Shown here one piece after another: positions 53,287 to 64,000 of a stretch of 64,000 nucleotides of DNA. Source of the stretch: Ramlibacter terrae (GTDB taxonomy: Bacteria; Pseudomonadota; Gammaproteobacteria; Burkholderiales; Burkholderiaceae_C). The stretch is from positions 3,720,001 through 3,784,000 of the forward strand of contig CP053418.1 of the NCBI GenBank assembly GCA_013127575.1, in the 5' to 3' direction. The notes below the pieces were generated by a model that saw only the letters and a program-made list of their open reading frames with translations, did not search any database and was not told the DNA's origin. Every line of letters starts with the position of its first letter. Positions within the stretch are counted from its first letter, which is position 1. The translations under genes and the position numbers were made by a program.

Positions 53287-54432
53287 ATGACACTCTCGAA
53301 CGGACAACAACCGCTGGTCGGCCTCGTCGGCTGGCGCGGCATGGTGGGCTCGGTCCTCATGGACCGCATGCAGGCCGAAGGCGACTTCGGCCTGATCGAG
53401 CCGGTCTTCTTCTCCACTTCCAACGCTGGCGGCAAGGCCCCCGCGTTCGCGAAGAACGAATCCACCCTGAAGGACGCCTTCGACCTCGAGGCCCTGAAGA
53501 AGTGCGACATCGTGATCACCGCCCGGGGCGGCGACTACACCAGCGAAGTCTTTCCCAAGTGCGCTCGGCCGGCTGGACCGGCCACTGGATCGACGCCGCC
53601 TCCACGCTGCGGATGAAGGACGACGCGGTCATCATCCTCGACCCGGTCAACCAGCCCGTCATCAAGAACGCGCTGGCCGGGGGCGGCCGCAACTGGATCG
53701 GCGGCAACTGCACCGTCAGCTGCATGCTGATGGGCGTCGGCGCGCTGTACAAGGCCGGCCTGGTCGAGTGGATGACCAGCATGACGTACCAGGCTGCCTC
53801 CGGCGGCGGCGCGCAGCACATGCGCGAGCTGCTGACCCAGTTCGGCACGCTCAACGCCGAAGTGCGCTCGCTGCTCGACGACCCCAAGTCCGCCATCCTC
53901 GAGATCGACCGCAAGGTGCTGGGCCGCCAGCAGTCCATGAGCGCGGACGAGATGCAGAACTTCGGCGTGCCGCTGGGCGGCTCGCTGATTCCCCTGGATC
54001 GACAAGGACCGGGCGACGGCATGTCGCGCGAAGAGTGGAAGGCCGGCGCCGAGACCAACAAGATCCTCGGCCGGGCGCGGGCTTCGGCACCGCGGCCGTG
54101 CCGGTCGACGGCTTCTGCGTGCGCGTGGGCGCGATGCGCTGCCATTCGCAAGCGCTCACCTTCAAACTGAAGAAGGACGTTCCCCCGGCCGACATCGAAG
54201 CGATGATCGCCGCCGACAACGCCGGGTGAAAGTGATCCCCAACACCCGCGAAGCCACCCTGCAGGGCCTGACGCCCGTGGCCGTGACGGGCACGCTGGAG
54301 ATCCCGGTCGGCCGCATCCGCAAGCTGGCGATGGGCCCCGAGTACGTGGGCGCCTTCACCATCGGCGACCAGTTGCTGTGGGGTGCCGCCGAGCCGCTGC
54401 GCCGCATGCTGCGCATCCTGCTGGACGCCTGA
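53287..54432 (+). CDS. asd: Aspartate-semialdehyde dehydrogenase
   Basis: Forms aspartate semialdehyde for lysine, threonine and methionine. About 378 residues of the gamma/betaproteobacterial type: [52 protein letters not shown] with the catalytic Cys, and [17 protein letters not shown]. Five lesions: 53560 (a C lost in AAGCTG), 53997, 54009 and 54226 (all at CCTGG) and 54076. They fall inside highly conserved stretches, so error is more likely than decay. Confidence 0.95.
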
Positions 54433-54442
54433 GCGCGAGCGA

Positions 54443-54590
54443 GGCGGGAGCGGGCAGCCTTGAACGCAGAACGGGTCCAAAAGTGAACAGCCAAAGTTCG
54501 CAGAAGGACATCCATCAATGGATTTTTCTGCGAATTTGGCTGTTCCTTCTGCCTTTCTTCTGCGTTCCAAGGCTGTCCGCTCCCGCTTTC
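54443..54590. repeat. Intergenic palindromic repeat, copy 3 (divergent)
   Basis: Bounded by GCGGGAGCGG and CCGCTCCCGC directly after the asd stop. The interior differs from the other copies: GAACAGCCAAAGTTCGCAGAAGGA on the left pairs imperfectly with CCTTCTGCG-like words and GAATTTGGCTGTTC on the right. Confidence 0.7.
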
Positions 54591-54780
54591 TCCCGCAACG
54601 CGTCTCGCAGCGGCGAACGCTGACCCAGCTGTATCCCGATGTTTCGGCGCGTTGTCCTCGGGCAACAAGGAAGGGCGCCGAATGCCTTGGCTCAGCTTGT
54701 GCCGGACGTTAAGAGGTGTCTCAGCTTGTCAGTCTAAGACACTGATGTTATGGTCCTTTTTCGAATTTAGCCTCCGGGCG
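54591..54780. other. fimV upstream region
   Basis: No gene supported. The GC content falls just before fimV (54720-54775), with GTCTAAGACACTGATGTTATGG, as expected for a promoter. I cannot fix -35/-10 boxes. Confidence 0.4.
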
Positions 54781-57656
54781 ATGGGCCGCATGAAGAGAAC
54801 AAGACTGCCTCAAGACCGAGCAGTGGGGACGCCGAAACCGAACAGCACACCGACGGCCAAACTGTCGGCGTTGGCACTGGCGGCCGCAGTCACCCCGGGC
54901 TTGGCAAGTCCCGATGCCTTGGCGCTTGCGCTGGGCCGCGTCACCGTGCAGTCCGCGCTCGGCGAGCCGCTGCGCGCCGACATCGAGCTCCCCGAGATCA
55001 ATCCCGAAGAGATCGCCTCGCTGCGTGCGACGGTCGCGTCGCCCGACGTGTTCCGCGCCCGGGGCTCGAGTACAGCCAGGCGCTGCCCGGCGTGCAGATC
55101 ACCTTGCAGCGGCGCCCCGACGGCCGCTACTTCCTGCGCCTGAGCAGCGACCGGCCGGTGAACGACCCGTTCGTCGACGTGATCCTGCAAGCGACTGGGC
55201 CAACGGCCGGGTGCAGCGCGACTTCACCCTGCTGTTCGATCCGCCGAGCCTGCGCCAGCAGGCGCCGGCGCCCAGCGTCGCCGCGCAGGTTGCGCCCGGC
55301 GCCGCCGCGCCGCGTGCGGTGCCCGCGCCCGGCACGCCGCGCGCCGCGCCGCTGCCGCCGCCCACCGCTGCCGCGCGTCCGCCGGCAGCCGCCTCGGCCC
55401 CCGTGCCCGCGGCTCCCCGCCCCGAAAGCAACGCCGACGCCAAGCGCGTCACCGTGCAGCCCGGCGAAACCGCCGGCCGTATCGCCGCCGCCAACAAGCC
55501 GGCCAGCATTTCGCTCGACCAGATGCTGGTGGCCCTGCTGCGCGCCAACCCCGATGCCTTCATCGGCGGCAACGTCAACCGCGTGCGCGCCGGCGCCGTG
55601 CTGGAAGTGCCCGGCGCCGACCAGGCGGGCAGCGTACCGCCCGAAGAAGCGCGCCGGTGCTGGTGGCGCAAAGCCGCGACTTCAACGAATTCCGCCGCCG
55701 GCTCGCCGGCAGCGTGGCCACGGCCAACGTCCCGGGCGCCGCGCGCCAGGCGTCGGGCCGGGTCCAGGCCCAGGTCGAAGACAAGCGCGCCGCGGCCCCC
55801 GCGCCCGACAAGCTCACGCTGTCGAAGGGCGCCGTCGCCGGACGCGGCGCCCCCGACCGGTGGCGCGCGAGCGTGCCGCGCGCGACGCCGAAACGCGCGT
55901 CGCCGAGCTGAACAAGAACATCTCCGAACTGAACCGCCTCAGCGGCAGCACGCCCGGGTCCCGCCCGGGCACGCCGGCCGCAGGCGTGACGGCGCCTCCG
56001 GGCGTCCCCGCCACGGCGGCACGCCCGGCCTCCGCCCCGGTCGCCGGCGGCCGGTCGCGACCGGCCGGTGGCTGCCGCCGCGCCGCGCGCGGCATCCGCT
56101 CCGGCCCCGACGCCCGCTCCCACGCCGGCGCCGACGCCTGCCCCGACCCCGGCGCCCACTCCCGCTCCGACGCCGGCGCCGACCCCTGCGCCCACGCCCG
56201 CCCCGACCCCCGCCCCCGCGGCGGCCGCGGTGACCGCACCCGCCGCGACGGCCAGTGCGCCGACCGCCGGCAGCGCCGGCCCCGCAGGCGCCACGACGAC
56301 GACCACCACGACCACGACGCCGGCCCCCGGTGCCAGCACCGTCGCGCCCAGCGGCGCCACGCCGTCCACCCCGGCGAGCGCGCGGCGGCGCCGCCGTGCG
56401 GCCGCGCCCGGCGCCGCCGCCCCCGCCGCCCGAACCCAGCTTCCTCGACGAACTGCTCGAGAACCCGCTGGTGCCGGCCCTCGCCGTCGGCCTGCTGGCC
56501 GTGCTGCTGGGCCTCGGCTTCTACAAGATGCGCCAGAAGCGCAAGGCCGGCGCCGTCGACAGCTCGTTCCTCGAAAGCCGCCTGCAGCCCGACTCGTTCT
56601 TCGGCGCCAGCGGCGGCCAGCGCATCGACACCGCCGAGAGCAACAACCCGACGGGTTCGTCGATGGTGTACTCGCCCAGCCAGCTCGATGCGGCCGGCGA
56701 CGTCGACCCGGTGGCTGAAGCCGACGTGTACCTCGCCTACGGCCGCGACCTGCAGGCCGAGGAGATCCTGAAGGAAGCGCTGCGCATCAACCCGCACCGC
56801 GTCGCCATCCACGCCAAGCTGCTCGAGATCTACGCCAAGCGGCGCGACGCGAAGGCTTTCGAAGTGGTCGCCGCCGAGGCCTACAGCCTCACCAACGGCA
56901 GCGGCAGCGAGTGGGAGCACATCTGCGACCTGGGCCGCGAACTCGACGCCTCCAACCCTCTGTACCGCCCCGGCGGCCAGCCGGGCAAGGGCGGCGCCGC
57001 GGCCGTTGTCGCGGGCGCCGCGGCCGGTGCGGCCGTCGCCGCAGCCGCATCGCCGAAGCCGCCGGCACCGGCGCCTGCGGCCGAAGCCGCCGCCGACAAC
57101 GTCGACCTCGACCTCGACCTGGACTTCTCGCTCGGCGACGAGCCCGATGCGCCGGCTGCCGCCCCCGTGGCAGCGCCGCGTGCCACGCCCGCGCCCACGC
57201 CGGCCCCGTCGATGGACATGGACTTCGCCATGCCCAGCCTCGACCTGCCGCCGATGGAGAGCACGCAACCCGTGCGGCTCGAGGCGCCGGACCTGACGGT
57301 CAGCGACAACAGCCTGAACTTCTCGCCCTCGCCGCCGCCGGCCGCCGCACCCAAGGCCGCCGCCCCCGCGCCGGCCCCGGCCGCCGCGCCCGACACGGGC
57401 ATGATCGAGTTCGACATGAGCGCGCTCTCGCTCGACCTGCCGGGTTCGAAGGGTGCGGACGCGGCTGCCTCGGCGCCCTCGATGGACTGGGCGGCGACGA
57501 CGCCGACAACCCGCTGGCCACCAAGCTGGCGCTGGCCGAAGAGTTCAACGCCATCGGCGACGCCGACGGCGCCCGCAGCTGGCCGAGGAAGTCGTCGCCG
57601 AAGCCTCCGGCGACCTCAAGTCCCGCGCCCAGCGCCTGCTGGCCGAAATCGGCTGA
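54781..57656 (+). CDS. fimV: FimV-like peptidoglycan-binding polar protein
   Basis: About 960 residues. Signal segment ([18 protein letters not shown]), a FimV N-terminal domain ([39 protein letters not shown]), a LysM-like region ([18 protein letters not shown]), coiled-coil, a long Ala/Pro/Thr linker, one transmembrane helix ([19 protein letters not shown]), TPR-like helices ([20 protein letters not shown]) and the FimV C-terminal domain [18 protein letters not shown]. FimV organises the cell pole and type IV pili or motility. Many frame breaks, several at CCTGG (55195, 57489, 57583); others near 55062, 55650, 55855, 56065 and 56400 are less certain. The start could also be 54790. Confidence 0.88.
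56100..56220 (+). repeat. (Pro-Thr-Pro-Ala)n coding repeat in fimV
   Basis: About eight tandem 12-bp units encoding PTPA inside the FimV linker, within the frame that also encodes [10 protein letters not shown] just before it. A likely site of unit-number variation and of read collapse. Confidence 0.8.
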
Positions 57657-57681
57657 CAGCCGCGATCCCGGGGCGCGGCCC

Positions 57682-58462
57682 ATGAGGCTCGCTCTGGGCA
57701 TCAGCTACAACGGACAGGCGTACGACGGCTGGCAGAGCCAGCCGTCGGGCCGCACCGTCCAGGACCACCTCGAAGCCGCCCTCTCCCGCTTTGCCGCCCA
57801 GCGCATGGCCACCGTCTGCGCGGGCCGCACCGATGCCGGCGTGCACGCGCTGATGCAGGTCGTGCACCTCGACACCGGGATCCGCCGGGAAGACTTCTCC
57901 CGGGTGCGCGGCACCAACACCTTCCTGCCGCCCGACATCGCCGTGGAATGGGCGCGGCCGGTGCCCGACACCTTCCATGCCCGCGGCAGCGCCCGCGGCC
58001 GCCGCTATGCCTACGTGCTGCGCGAGGCGCCGGTGCGGCCCAGCGTCGAAGCCGGGCGCGTCGGCTGGGTGTTCCGGCCGCTCGACCAGCAGGCCATGGA
58101 AGCCGCCGCCGCCCACCGGCCGGCGAGCACGACTTCACTTCGTTCCGCGCGTCCGCCTGCCAGTCGCCGACGCCGGTGAAGACGCTGCAAGCCATCCGCA
58201 TCACGCGGCGCGGACCGTACTGGCGCTTCGACTTCCGGGCCAACGCCTTCCTGCACCACATGATCCGCAACCTGATGGGCAGCCTGCTGGTGGTGGGCGG
58301 GGCCTGCAGCCGCCGGACTGGATGCGCGAGGTGCTGGCGGCGAGGAGCCGAGACGCGGCGTCGCCCACCTTCTCTCCCGACGGGCTCTACTTCCCGGGTC
58401 CCGTGTACGAAGACCACTGGGGCCTGCCGGCGGAAGTGCCTGCGTATCATTGGCTGCCATGA
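57682..58462 (+). CDS. truA: tRNA pseudouridine(38-40) synthase
   Basis: Modifies the tRNA anticodon stem-loop. About 260 residues: [35 protein letters not shown] with the catalytic Asp, [15 protein letters not shown], and [19 protein letters not shown]. Lesions near 58127 (CCTGG read as CCGG) and 58308 (one G lost in a G-run). Its stop overlaps the trpF start (ATGA). Confidence 0.95.
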
Positions 58463-59134
58463 ACCCGCACCGCACCCGCATCAAGATCTGCGGGCTGACC
58501 CGCGAGCAGGATGTGGACGCGGCCGTCGAAGCCGGCGCCGATGCGATCGGGCTCGTGCTGTACGCGAAGAGCCCGCGCGGCATCGCCGCCGAACGCGCCG
58601 CGGAACTGGCGCGCCGGCTCCCGCCTTTCGTCACGCCGGTGCTGCTGTTCGTCAACGAACGCGTGGCGAACGTGCGAGCCGCCTGCGCGCAGGTTCCGAA
58701 CGCGACGCTGCAGTTCCACGGCGACGAATCGCCGGCCTTCTGCGCCGAGGCGGCGGGCGGCCGGCCGTGGATGCGCGCGGCCCGAATCCCGCTCGACGAG
58801 GCCACGCCCTTCGACTTGCTAGAATTCGCTTCCCGTTATCCGGACGCACAGGCCCTGCTGCTCGACGCGCATGTCGAGGGCTACGGCGGCGCCGGCAAGG
58901 CATTCCATTGGTCACGTCTTCCACCAAGCGTCAGTTGTCACGCCGTTTTGTCTGGTGGGCTCACACCTGCAAACGTGGCCGATGGCATCGTGCAAGTACG
59001 GCCGCGTTTCACCACGCTGGCCGTTGATGTGAGTTCCGGCGTCGAGGCTGCCAAGGGCCTCAAGGACGCCGGGAAGATTCATCGGTTCGTCGCCGCGGTT
59101 CGCGCGGCCGACGCGCTTCTTGCAAGGCCAATCC

Positions 59135-59157
<23 letters not shown>
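58459..59157 (+). CDS. trpF: Phosphoribosylanthranilate isomerase
   Basis: A TIM-barrel enzyme of tryptophan synthesis, 232 residues, frame intact. [20 protein letters not shown] at the start carries the catalytic Cys; [35 protein letters not shown] and [15 protein letters not shown] follow, with the catalytic Asp in VDVSSGVE. It overlaps trpB by 23 bases. Codon use changes around 58805-58980, where many codons end in A or T. Confidence 0.95.
58820..58825 (+). promoter_or_regulatory. Possible internal extended -10 for trpBA inside trpF
   Basis: TGC-TAGAAT in the AT-rich codons of DLLEFA, about 310 bp before trpB. The TG one base before the hexamer fits an extended -10; no -35 seen. Confidence 0.35.
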
Positions 59158-60383
<1,226 letters not shown>

Positions 60384-60387
<4 letters not shown>

Positions 60388-61192
60388 GCCGCATCGCCGC
60401 AACCTTCGCCGCGCTGGCCGAAAGCAAGCGCCAGGCGCTGATCCCGTACATCACCGCGGGCTTCCCCTTTCCCGACATCACGCCCGAGCTGATGCACGCC
60501 ATGGTCGAAGCGGGCTCCGACGTCATCGAGCTCGGCGTGCCCTTCTCCGACCCGATGGCCGACGGCCCCGTGATCCAGAAGGCCGGCGAAAAGGCGCTGG
60601 CGGACGGCATCGGCCTGGCGCAGGTGCTGGAGATGGTGCGCGTCTTCCGCGAGCGCAACAGCACCACGCCGGTCGTGCTGATGGGCTACGCGAACCCGAT
60701 CGAGCGCTACGACCTCGGCCACGGCAAGAACGGCTTCGTGCGCGACGCGGCGGCCGTGGGCGTCGATGGCGTGCTGATCGTGGACTACCCGCCGGAAGAG
60801 TGCGAGGAGTTCGCCGCCGAGCTCAAGGCGCATGGCATGGACCTGATCTTCCTGCTGGCGCCCACCAGCACCGAGCAGCGCATCCGGCAGGTGGCGCGCA
60901 TTGCCAGCGGCTACGTCTACTACGTCTCGCTCAAGGGAGTGACGGGCGCGGGTCACCTCGACATCGCTGCCGTCGAGGCAGCGCTGCCGCCGATCCGCAA
61001 GCACGTGAAGATCCCGGTGGGCGTGGGCTTCGGCATCCGCGACGCGACCACGGCGCGGGCCATCGGGCGCGTGGCGGACGCCGTCGTGATCGGCACCAAG
61101 GTCATCCGGTGGTGGAAGACCAGCCGCGTGAACAAGTCGCGGCGGCGCTGGGCGGTTTCCTCCGCGGCATCCGGACCGCGCTAGACTCCTGA
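60384..61192 (+). CDS. trpA: Tryptophan synthase alpha chain
   Basis: Cleaves indole-3-glycerol phosphate and channels indole to TrpB. About 269 residues: [38 protein letters not shown] with the catalytic Glu, [29 protein letters not shown] and [14 protein letters not shown] frame break near 61109 in TKVIxLVED, probably a lost C, is not a clear CCWGG site; the end then reads [11 protein letters not shown]. Confidence 0.96.
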
Positions 61193-61216
61193 GATGCACC
61201 CGAAGAGGAACTACGC

Positions 61217-62088
61217 ATGAGCTGGCTTGAGAAACTGCTGCCTCCGAAGATCCAGCACACGGATCCCAACGAACGCCGCAGCGTCCCCGAAGGTCTCTGG
61301 ATCAAGTGCCCGAGCTGCGAAACGGTGCTGTACAAGACCGACCGGAGCAGAACCAGAACGTCTGCCCCACGTGCAGCCACCACCACCGCATCGGCGCGCG
61401 GCCGCGCCTGAACGCCTTCCTCGATCCGGAAGGCCGCTATGAGATCGGCCGGGGAAGTGCTGCCGGTCGACGCGCTGAAGTTCAAGGACAGCCGCCGCTA
61501 CCCGGAACGTTTGAAGGAGGCGCTGGAGAACACCGGCGAGACCGACGCGCTCGTCGTCATGGCGGCGCGGTGCACAGCATCAACCCGGTGGCCGCCGCCT
61601 TCGAATTCGACTTCATGGGCGGCTCGATGGGCAGCGTGGTCGGCGAGCGCTTCGTGCGCGGCGTCGAGACGGCCATCGAGCAGAAGGTCCCCTTCCTCTG
61701 CTTCACCGCCACCGGCGGCGCGCGCATGCAGGAAGGCCTGCTGTCGCTGATGCAGATGGCCAAGACGAACGCCTCGCTCACGCGGCTGGCCAAGAAGGGC
61801 CTGCCCTACATCAGCGTGCTGACCGACCCCACCATGGGCGGCGTCAGCGCGGGCTTCGCCTTCGTGGGTGACGTCGTGATCGCGGAACCCAAGGCGTTGA
61901 TCGGCTTCGCCGGCCCGCGCGTGATCGAGTCGACCGTGCGCGTGAAGCTGCCCGAAGGCTTCCAGCGCGCCGAGTTCCTGCAGACCAAGGGCGCCGTCGA
62001 TTTCATCTGCGACCGCCGCGAACTGCGCAAGACCGTGGCGAACGTGCTGGCGATGCTGCAGCGACAACCGGCGGACGCGGTGGAATAG
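61217..62088 (+). CDS. accD: Acetyl-CoA carboxylase carboxyltransferase subunit beta
   Basis: Transfers the carboxyl group to acetyl-CoA with AccA. About 290 residues: an N-terminal zinc ribbon (CPSCETVLYKTDL and VCPTCSHHHRIGARPR), then the crotonase-like core with GSMGSVVGERFVRGVE, FTATGGARMQEGLLSLMQMA and TMGGVSAGFAFVGDV. Lesions near 61342 (CCTGG read as CCGG), 61452 (CCAGG read as CCGGGG) and 61560 (G lost in a G-run). Essential gene. Confidence 0.96.
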
Positions 62089-62100
62089 ATTTCCAAAAAG

Positions 62101-62225
62101 CTTTTGAACGCAGAGGGCGCAGAAGGGGCGCAGAAAACGCAGAAAAATCCTTTTAGTTTTCCTTCTGCGATTTCTGCGCATCCTCTGCGCCCTCTGCGTT
62201 CAAGGGTATCCGCTCCCGCTTTTCA
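62101..62225. repeat. Intergenic palindromic repeat, copy 4
   Basis: Lies between the convergent accD and yggT genes. GAACGCAGAGGGCGCAGAAG on the left pairs with GCGCCCTCTGCGTTC on the right; the right boundary CCGCTCCCGC runs into the yggT stop codon, just as copy 1 does for serA. Confidence 0.82.
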
Positions 62226-62766
62226 GCGCAGCACAGCTCCCTGCACGTTCGCCAGCACGATCACCGCGATCTGCAGCACCACCAGCAGCGCCAGCGGCGA
62301 CAGGTCGAAGCCGCCCACCAGCGGGATCAGCTTGCGGAAAGGCCGCAGCATCGGCGCGGTCAGCCGGTCGATCACGTCGGTGATCGGCGAGTCCGCGCGC
62401 ACCCACGACAGGATCGCGTAGACGATCACCAGCCCGATCATTCCCGAGATCACCAGCCGCAAGAGCCCGAACAGGGCCAGCAGCGGGACCACCGCGCCGT
62501 TGCCGCCGCCCGCCAGCAGCCACAGGATGCCGTACTGCGCCAGTTGCAGCAGGTAGGCGCCCACCAGGCTGGCGGGTCGACCTTGCGCACGGTGGGCAGC
62601 ACCTTGCGCAGCGGCAGCACCAGCCAGTCGGTCAGCGCGAAGACGAAACGCCCCACCGGATTGCCGAACGGAATGCGCTGGTACTGCATGTAAAGGCGCA
62701 GCAGGCACGCACCGCCGAGCAGGCCGGCGAGAACGTCGAGCAGGAAGGAGGCGATCTGGAGGAGCA
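62223..62766 (-). CDS. YggT family membrane protein
   Basis: About 181 residues, with duplicated YggT segments: LLRLYMQYQRIPFGNPVGRF with DWLVLPLRKVLPTV, and VYAILSWVRADSPITDVIDR with TAPMLRPFRKLIP. Hydrophobic helices lie between. The family is linked to cell division/osmotic tolerance but is poorly characterised. One frame break near 62575 (a G lost in CCCGGCC). Confidence 0.85.
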
Positions 62767-62794
62767 TCGGGGCACGGGTGGGCGAGGTCGTGGG

Positions 62795-63454
62795 ATGATA
62801 GCGGCAGCCACTGGAACCGACGTGCCCGCGACCCTGACCCTGCAATCCCTCCCGCTGTTTCCGCTCAGCGCGGTGCTGTACCCGGAGGGCCTGCTCTCCC
62901 TGCGGATCTTCGAGGTGCGGTACCTCGACATGATCGCCAAGTGCCGCAAGGCGGGCGCCCCGTTCGGCGTCGTTGCGCTCACGCAGGGCAACGAGGTGCG
63001 GCAGCCGGGCAGCCAGGAGGCCTTCTCGGCCGTCGGCACGCTGGCCAGCATCCACGATTTCGACAATCCCCAGCCCGGGCTGATGATGGTGCGCGCCGTG
63101 GGCAGCCAGCGCTTCCGCATCACGTCCAGCGAGCAGCTCAAGCACGGCCTCTGGGTGGCCGACGTCGAGAGCATCGCGCCCGACATGGCGGTCACCATCC
63201 CCGACGACCTGAAGCCCACGGCCGACGCGCTGCAGCGCCTGATCGAGTCGTTGCAGCTCAAGGCCGACGCGCCCGGCCCGATGCCGCTGCTGCCGCCTTT
63301 CAAGCTGGACGATTGCGGATGGGTGGCGAACCGCTGGTGCGAGCTGCTGCCCTTGCCGGTGGCGCTCAAGCAGCGCCTGATGGAACTCGACAACCCGCTC
63401 GTGCGCACGGAACTCGTCAGCGACGTGCTGACGCGCACCGGCATCACGACCTAG
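62795..63454 (+). CDS. LON substrate-binding-domain protein
   Basis: 219 residues, frame intact. A stand-alone Lon N-terminal (LON/PUA-like) domain without ATPase or protease parts: [26 protein letters not shown] opening, [33 protein letters not shown] and a helical C-terminal half with [18 protein letters not shown]. The function of such single-domain proteins is unclear. Its stop overlaps the convergent gene by 11 bases. The start could also be the in-frame GTG near 62822. Confidence 0.85.
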   Translation: MIAAATGTDVPATLTLQSLPLFPLSAVLYPEGLLSLRIFEVRYLDMIAKCRKAGAPFGVVALTQGNEVRQPGSQEAFSAVGTLASIHDFDNPQPGLMMVRAVGSQRFRITSSEQLKHGLWVADVESIAPDMAVTIPDDLKPTADALQRLIESLQLKADAPGPMPLLPPFKLDDCGWVANRWCELLPLPVALKQRLMELDNPLVRTELVSDVLTRTGITT

Positions 63455-64000
63455 GCGCGTACTCGGGCACCCGCGCCCGCAGCCATTCCCGCAGCGCGGC
63501 CGGCGCAGGCTGCGCACCGGCTTCGGCGATCCAGCGCACGACCTCCTCCACCTCGGGCAGCGGCCCCGCTGTCTTGGCGATGCGCAGCTTCGCGTGCGGC
63601 GTGGGCTCGCTGGTCTCCGCGTTGGCCAGCAGCTCCTCGAACAGCTTCTCGCCGGGCCGCAGGCCGGTGTAGGTGATCGGCACTTCCTGCTCCGTGCGGC
63701 CCGACAGCCGGATCAGCATGCGCGCGAGCTCGACGATCTTCACCGGCTCGCCCATGTCGAGCACGAAGATCTGCCCGGACCGCCCCATCAGGCCGGCCTG
63801 CAGCACCAGCTGCGCCGCCTCCGGGATTGTCATGAAATAGCGAACGATGTCCGGGTGCGTCACCGTCACCGGGCCGCCGCGCGCGATCTGCGCCGTGAAG
63901 AGGGGCACCACCGAGCCGCTGGAGCCGAGCACGTTGCCGAAGCGCACCGAGACGAACTGCGTCGCGGGCTCACGCAGCGCGACGGCCTGCACCAGCAGCT
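63444..64000 (-). CDS. Nucleoside-diphosphate-sugar epimerase/dehydratase, CapD/WbpM type (5' part outside window)
   Basis: The C-terminal ~185 residues of a polysaccharide-biosynthesis short-chain dehydrogenase: [59 protein letters not shown] and [15 protein letters not shown]. This family makes UDP-linked amino-sugar precursors for capsule, O-antigen or glycoprotein glycans. The active site and the membrane-spanning N-terminus lie beyond the window. The frame is intact here. Confidence 0.9.
   Translation of the reverse strand, partial: LLVQAVALREPATQFVSVRFGNVLGSSGSVVPLFTAQIARGGPVTVTHPDIVRYFMTIPEAAQLVLQAGLMGRSGQIFVLDMGEPVKIVELARMLIRLSGRTEQEVPITYTGLRPGEKLFEELLANAETSEPTPHAKLRIAKTAGPLPEVEEVVRWIAEAGAQPAPAALREWLRARVPEYAPRS

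Noticed and set aside
56100..56220. CRISPR-like array
   Set aside because: Unit is 12 bp, without spacers, and in frame within fimV.

Overview
This window comes from a very GC-rich betaproteobacterium, most likely of the family Comamonadaceae (Ramlibacter/Variovorax-like). That placement rests on conserved gene orders, not on a database search: purM-perM-hda-HAD-pcnB-folK, murJ-rpsT-DUF3579-argD-argF, acnB-...-mdh-gntR-sdhCDAB-sdhE-gltA and leuCDB-asd-fimV-truA-trpFBA-accD. It is almost entirely chromosomal core; I see no prophage, transposase, CRISPR array, rRNA or tRNA.

Layout. 1-6.6 kb: partial serine hydrolase, NUDIX hydrolase, DUF4864 protein, then a minus-strand cluster of two L,D-transpeptidase-like proteins bracketed by two small secreted Gly/Ser/Thr-rich proteins, then a DUF808 membrane protein and a ferredoxin. 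6.7-9.6 kb: two c-type cytochromes, a tyrosine phosphatase and an isolated ATP-synthase c-subunit gene. 9.6-18.7 kb: folate, RNA-processing, replication-control, purine and envelope genes ending at murJ, rpsT and DUF3579. 18.9-24 kb: argD-argF, then the kynurenine genes kynU-kynA. 24-33 kb: a flavocytochrome-c-like pair, an FAD monooxygenase, acnA, serA, serC. 33-36.4 kb: an XRE regulator, an SbmA-like transporter and two more Gly-rich secreted proteins. 36.4-47.9 kb: a TCA-cycle block. 48-54.4 kb: leucine genes with a LysR regulator, then asd. 54.8-62.1 kb: fimV, truA, trpFBA, accD. The last 2 kb hold a YggT protein, a LON-domain protein and a partial sugar epimerase/dehydratase.

The dominant oddity is sequence quality. 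Dozens of conserved genes, including rpsT, accD, gltA, sdhA, argF and leuC, are broken by 1-2 base indels. In nearly every case where the intended frame can be rebuilt, the lesion lies in CCWGG (typically CCTGG read as CCGG, CTGG, CGG or CCCTGG; CCAGG read as CCAG or CAGG). This is best explained by base-calling errors at Dcm-type methylated CmCWGG sites in long-read data, so these genes are annotated as functional CDSs spanning the frameshifts.

The most interesting biology is (i) a family of short secreted low-complexity proteins ending in ADRN, interleaved with two YkuD-type transpeptidases, (ii) a shared palindrome TCTTATATAAGA upstream of both the TCA-cycle regulator gene and the DUF3579/argD divergent region, and (iii) a family of roughly 120-150 bp intergenic palindromic repeats present four times.
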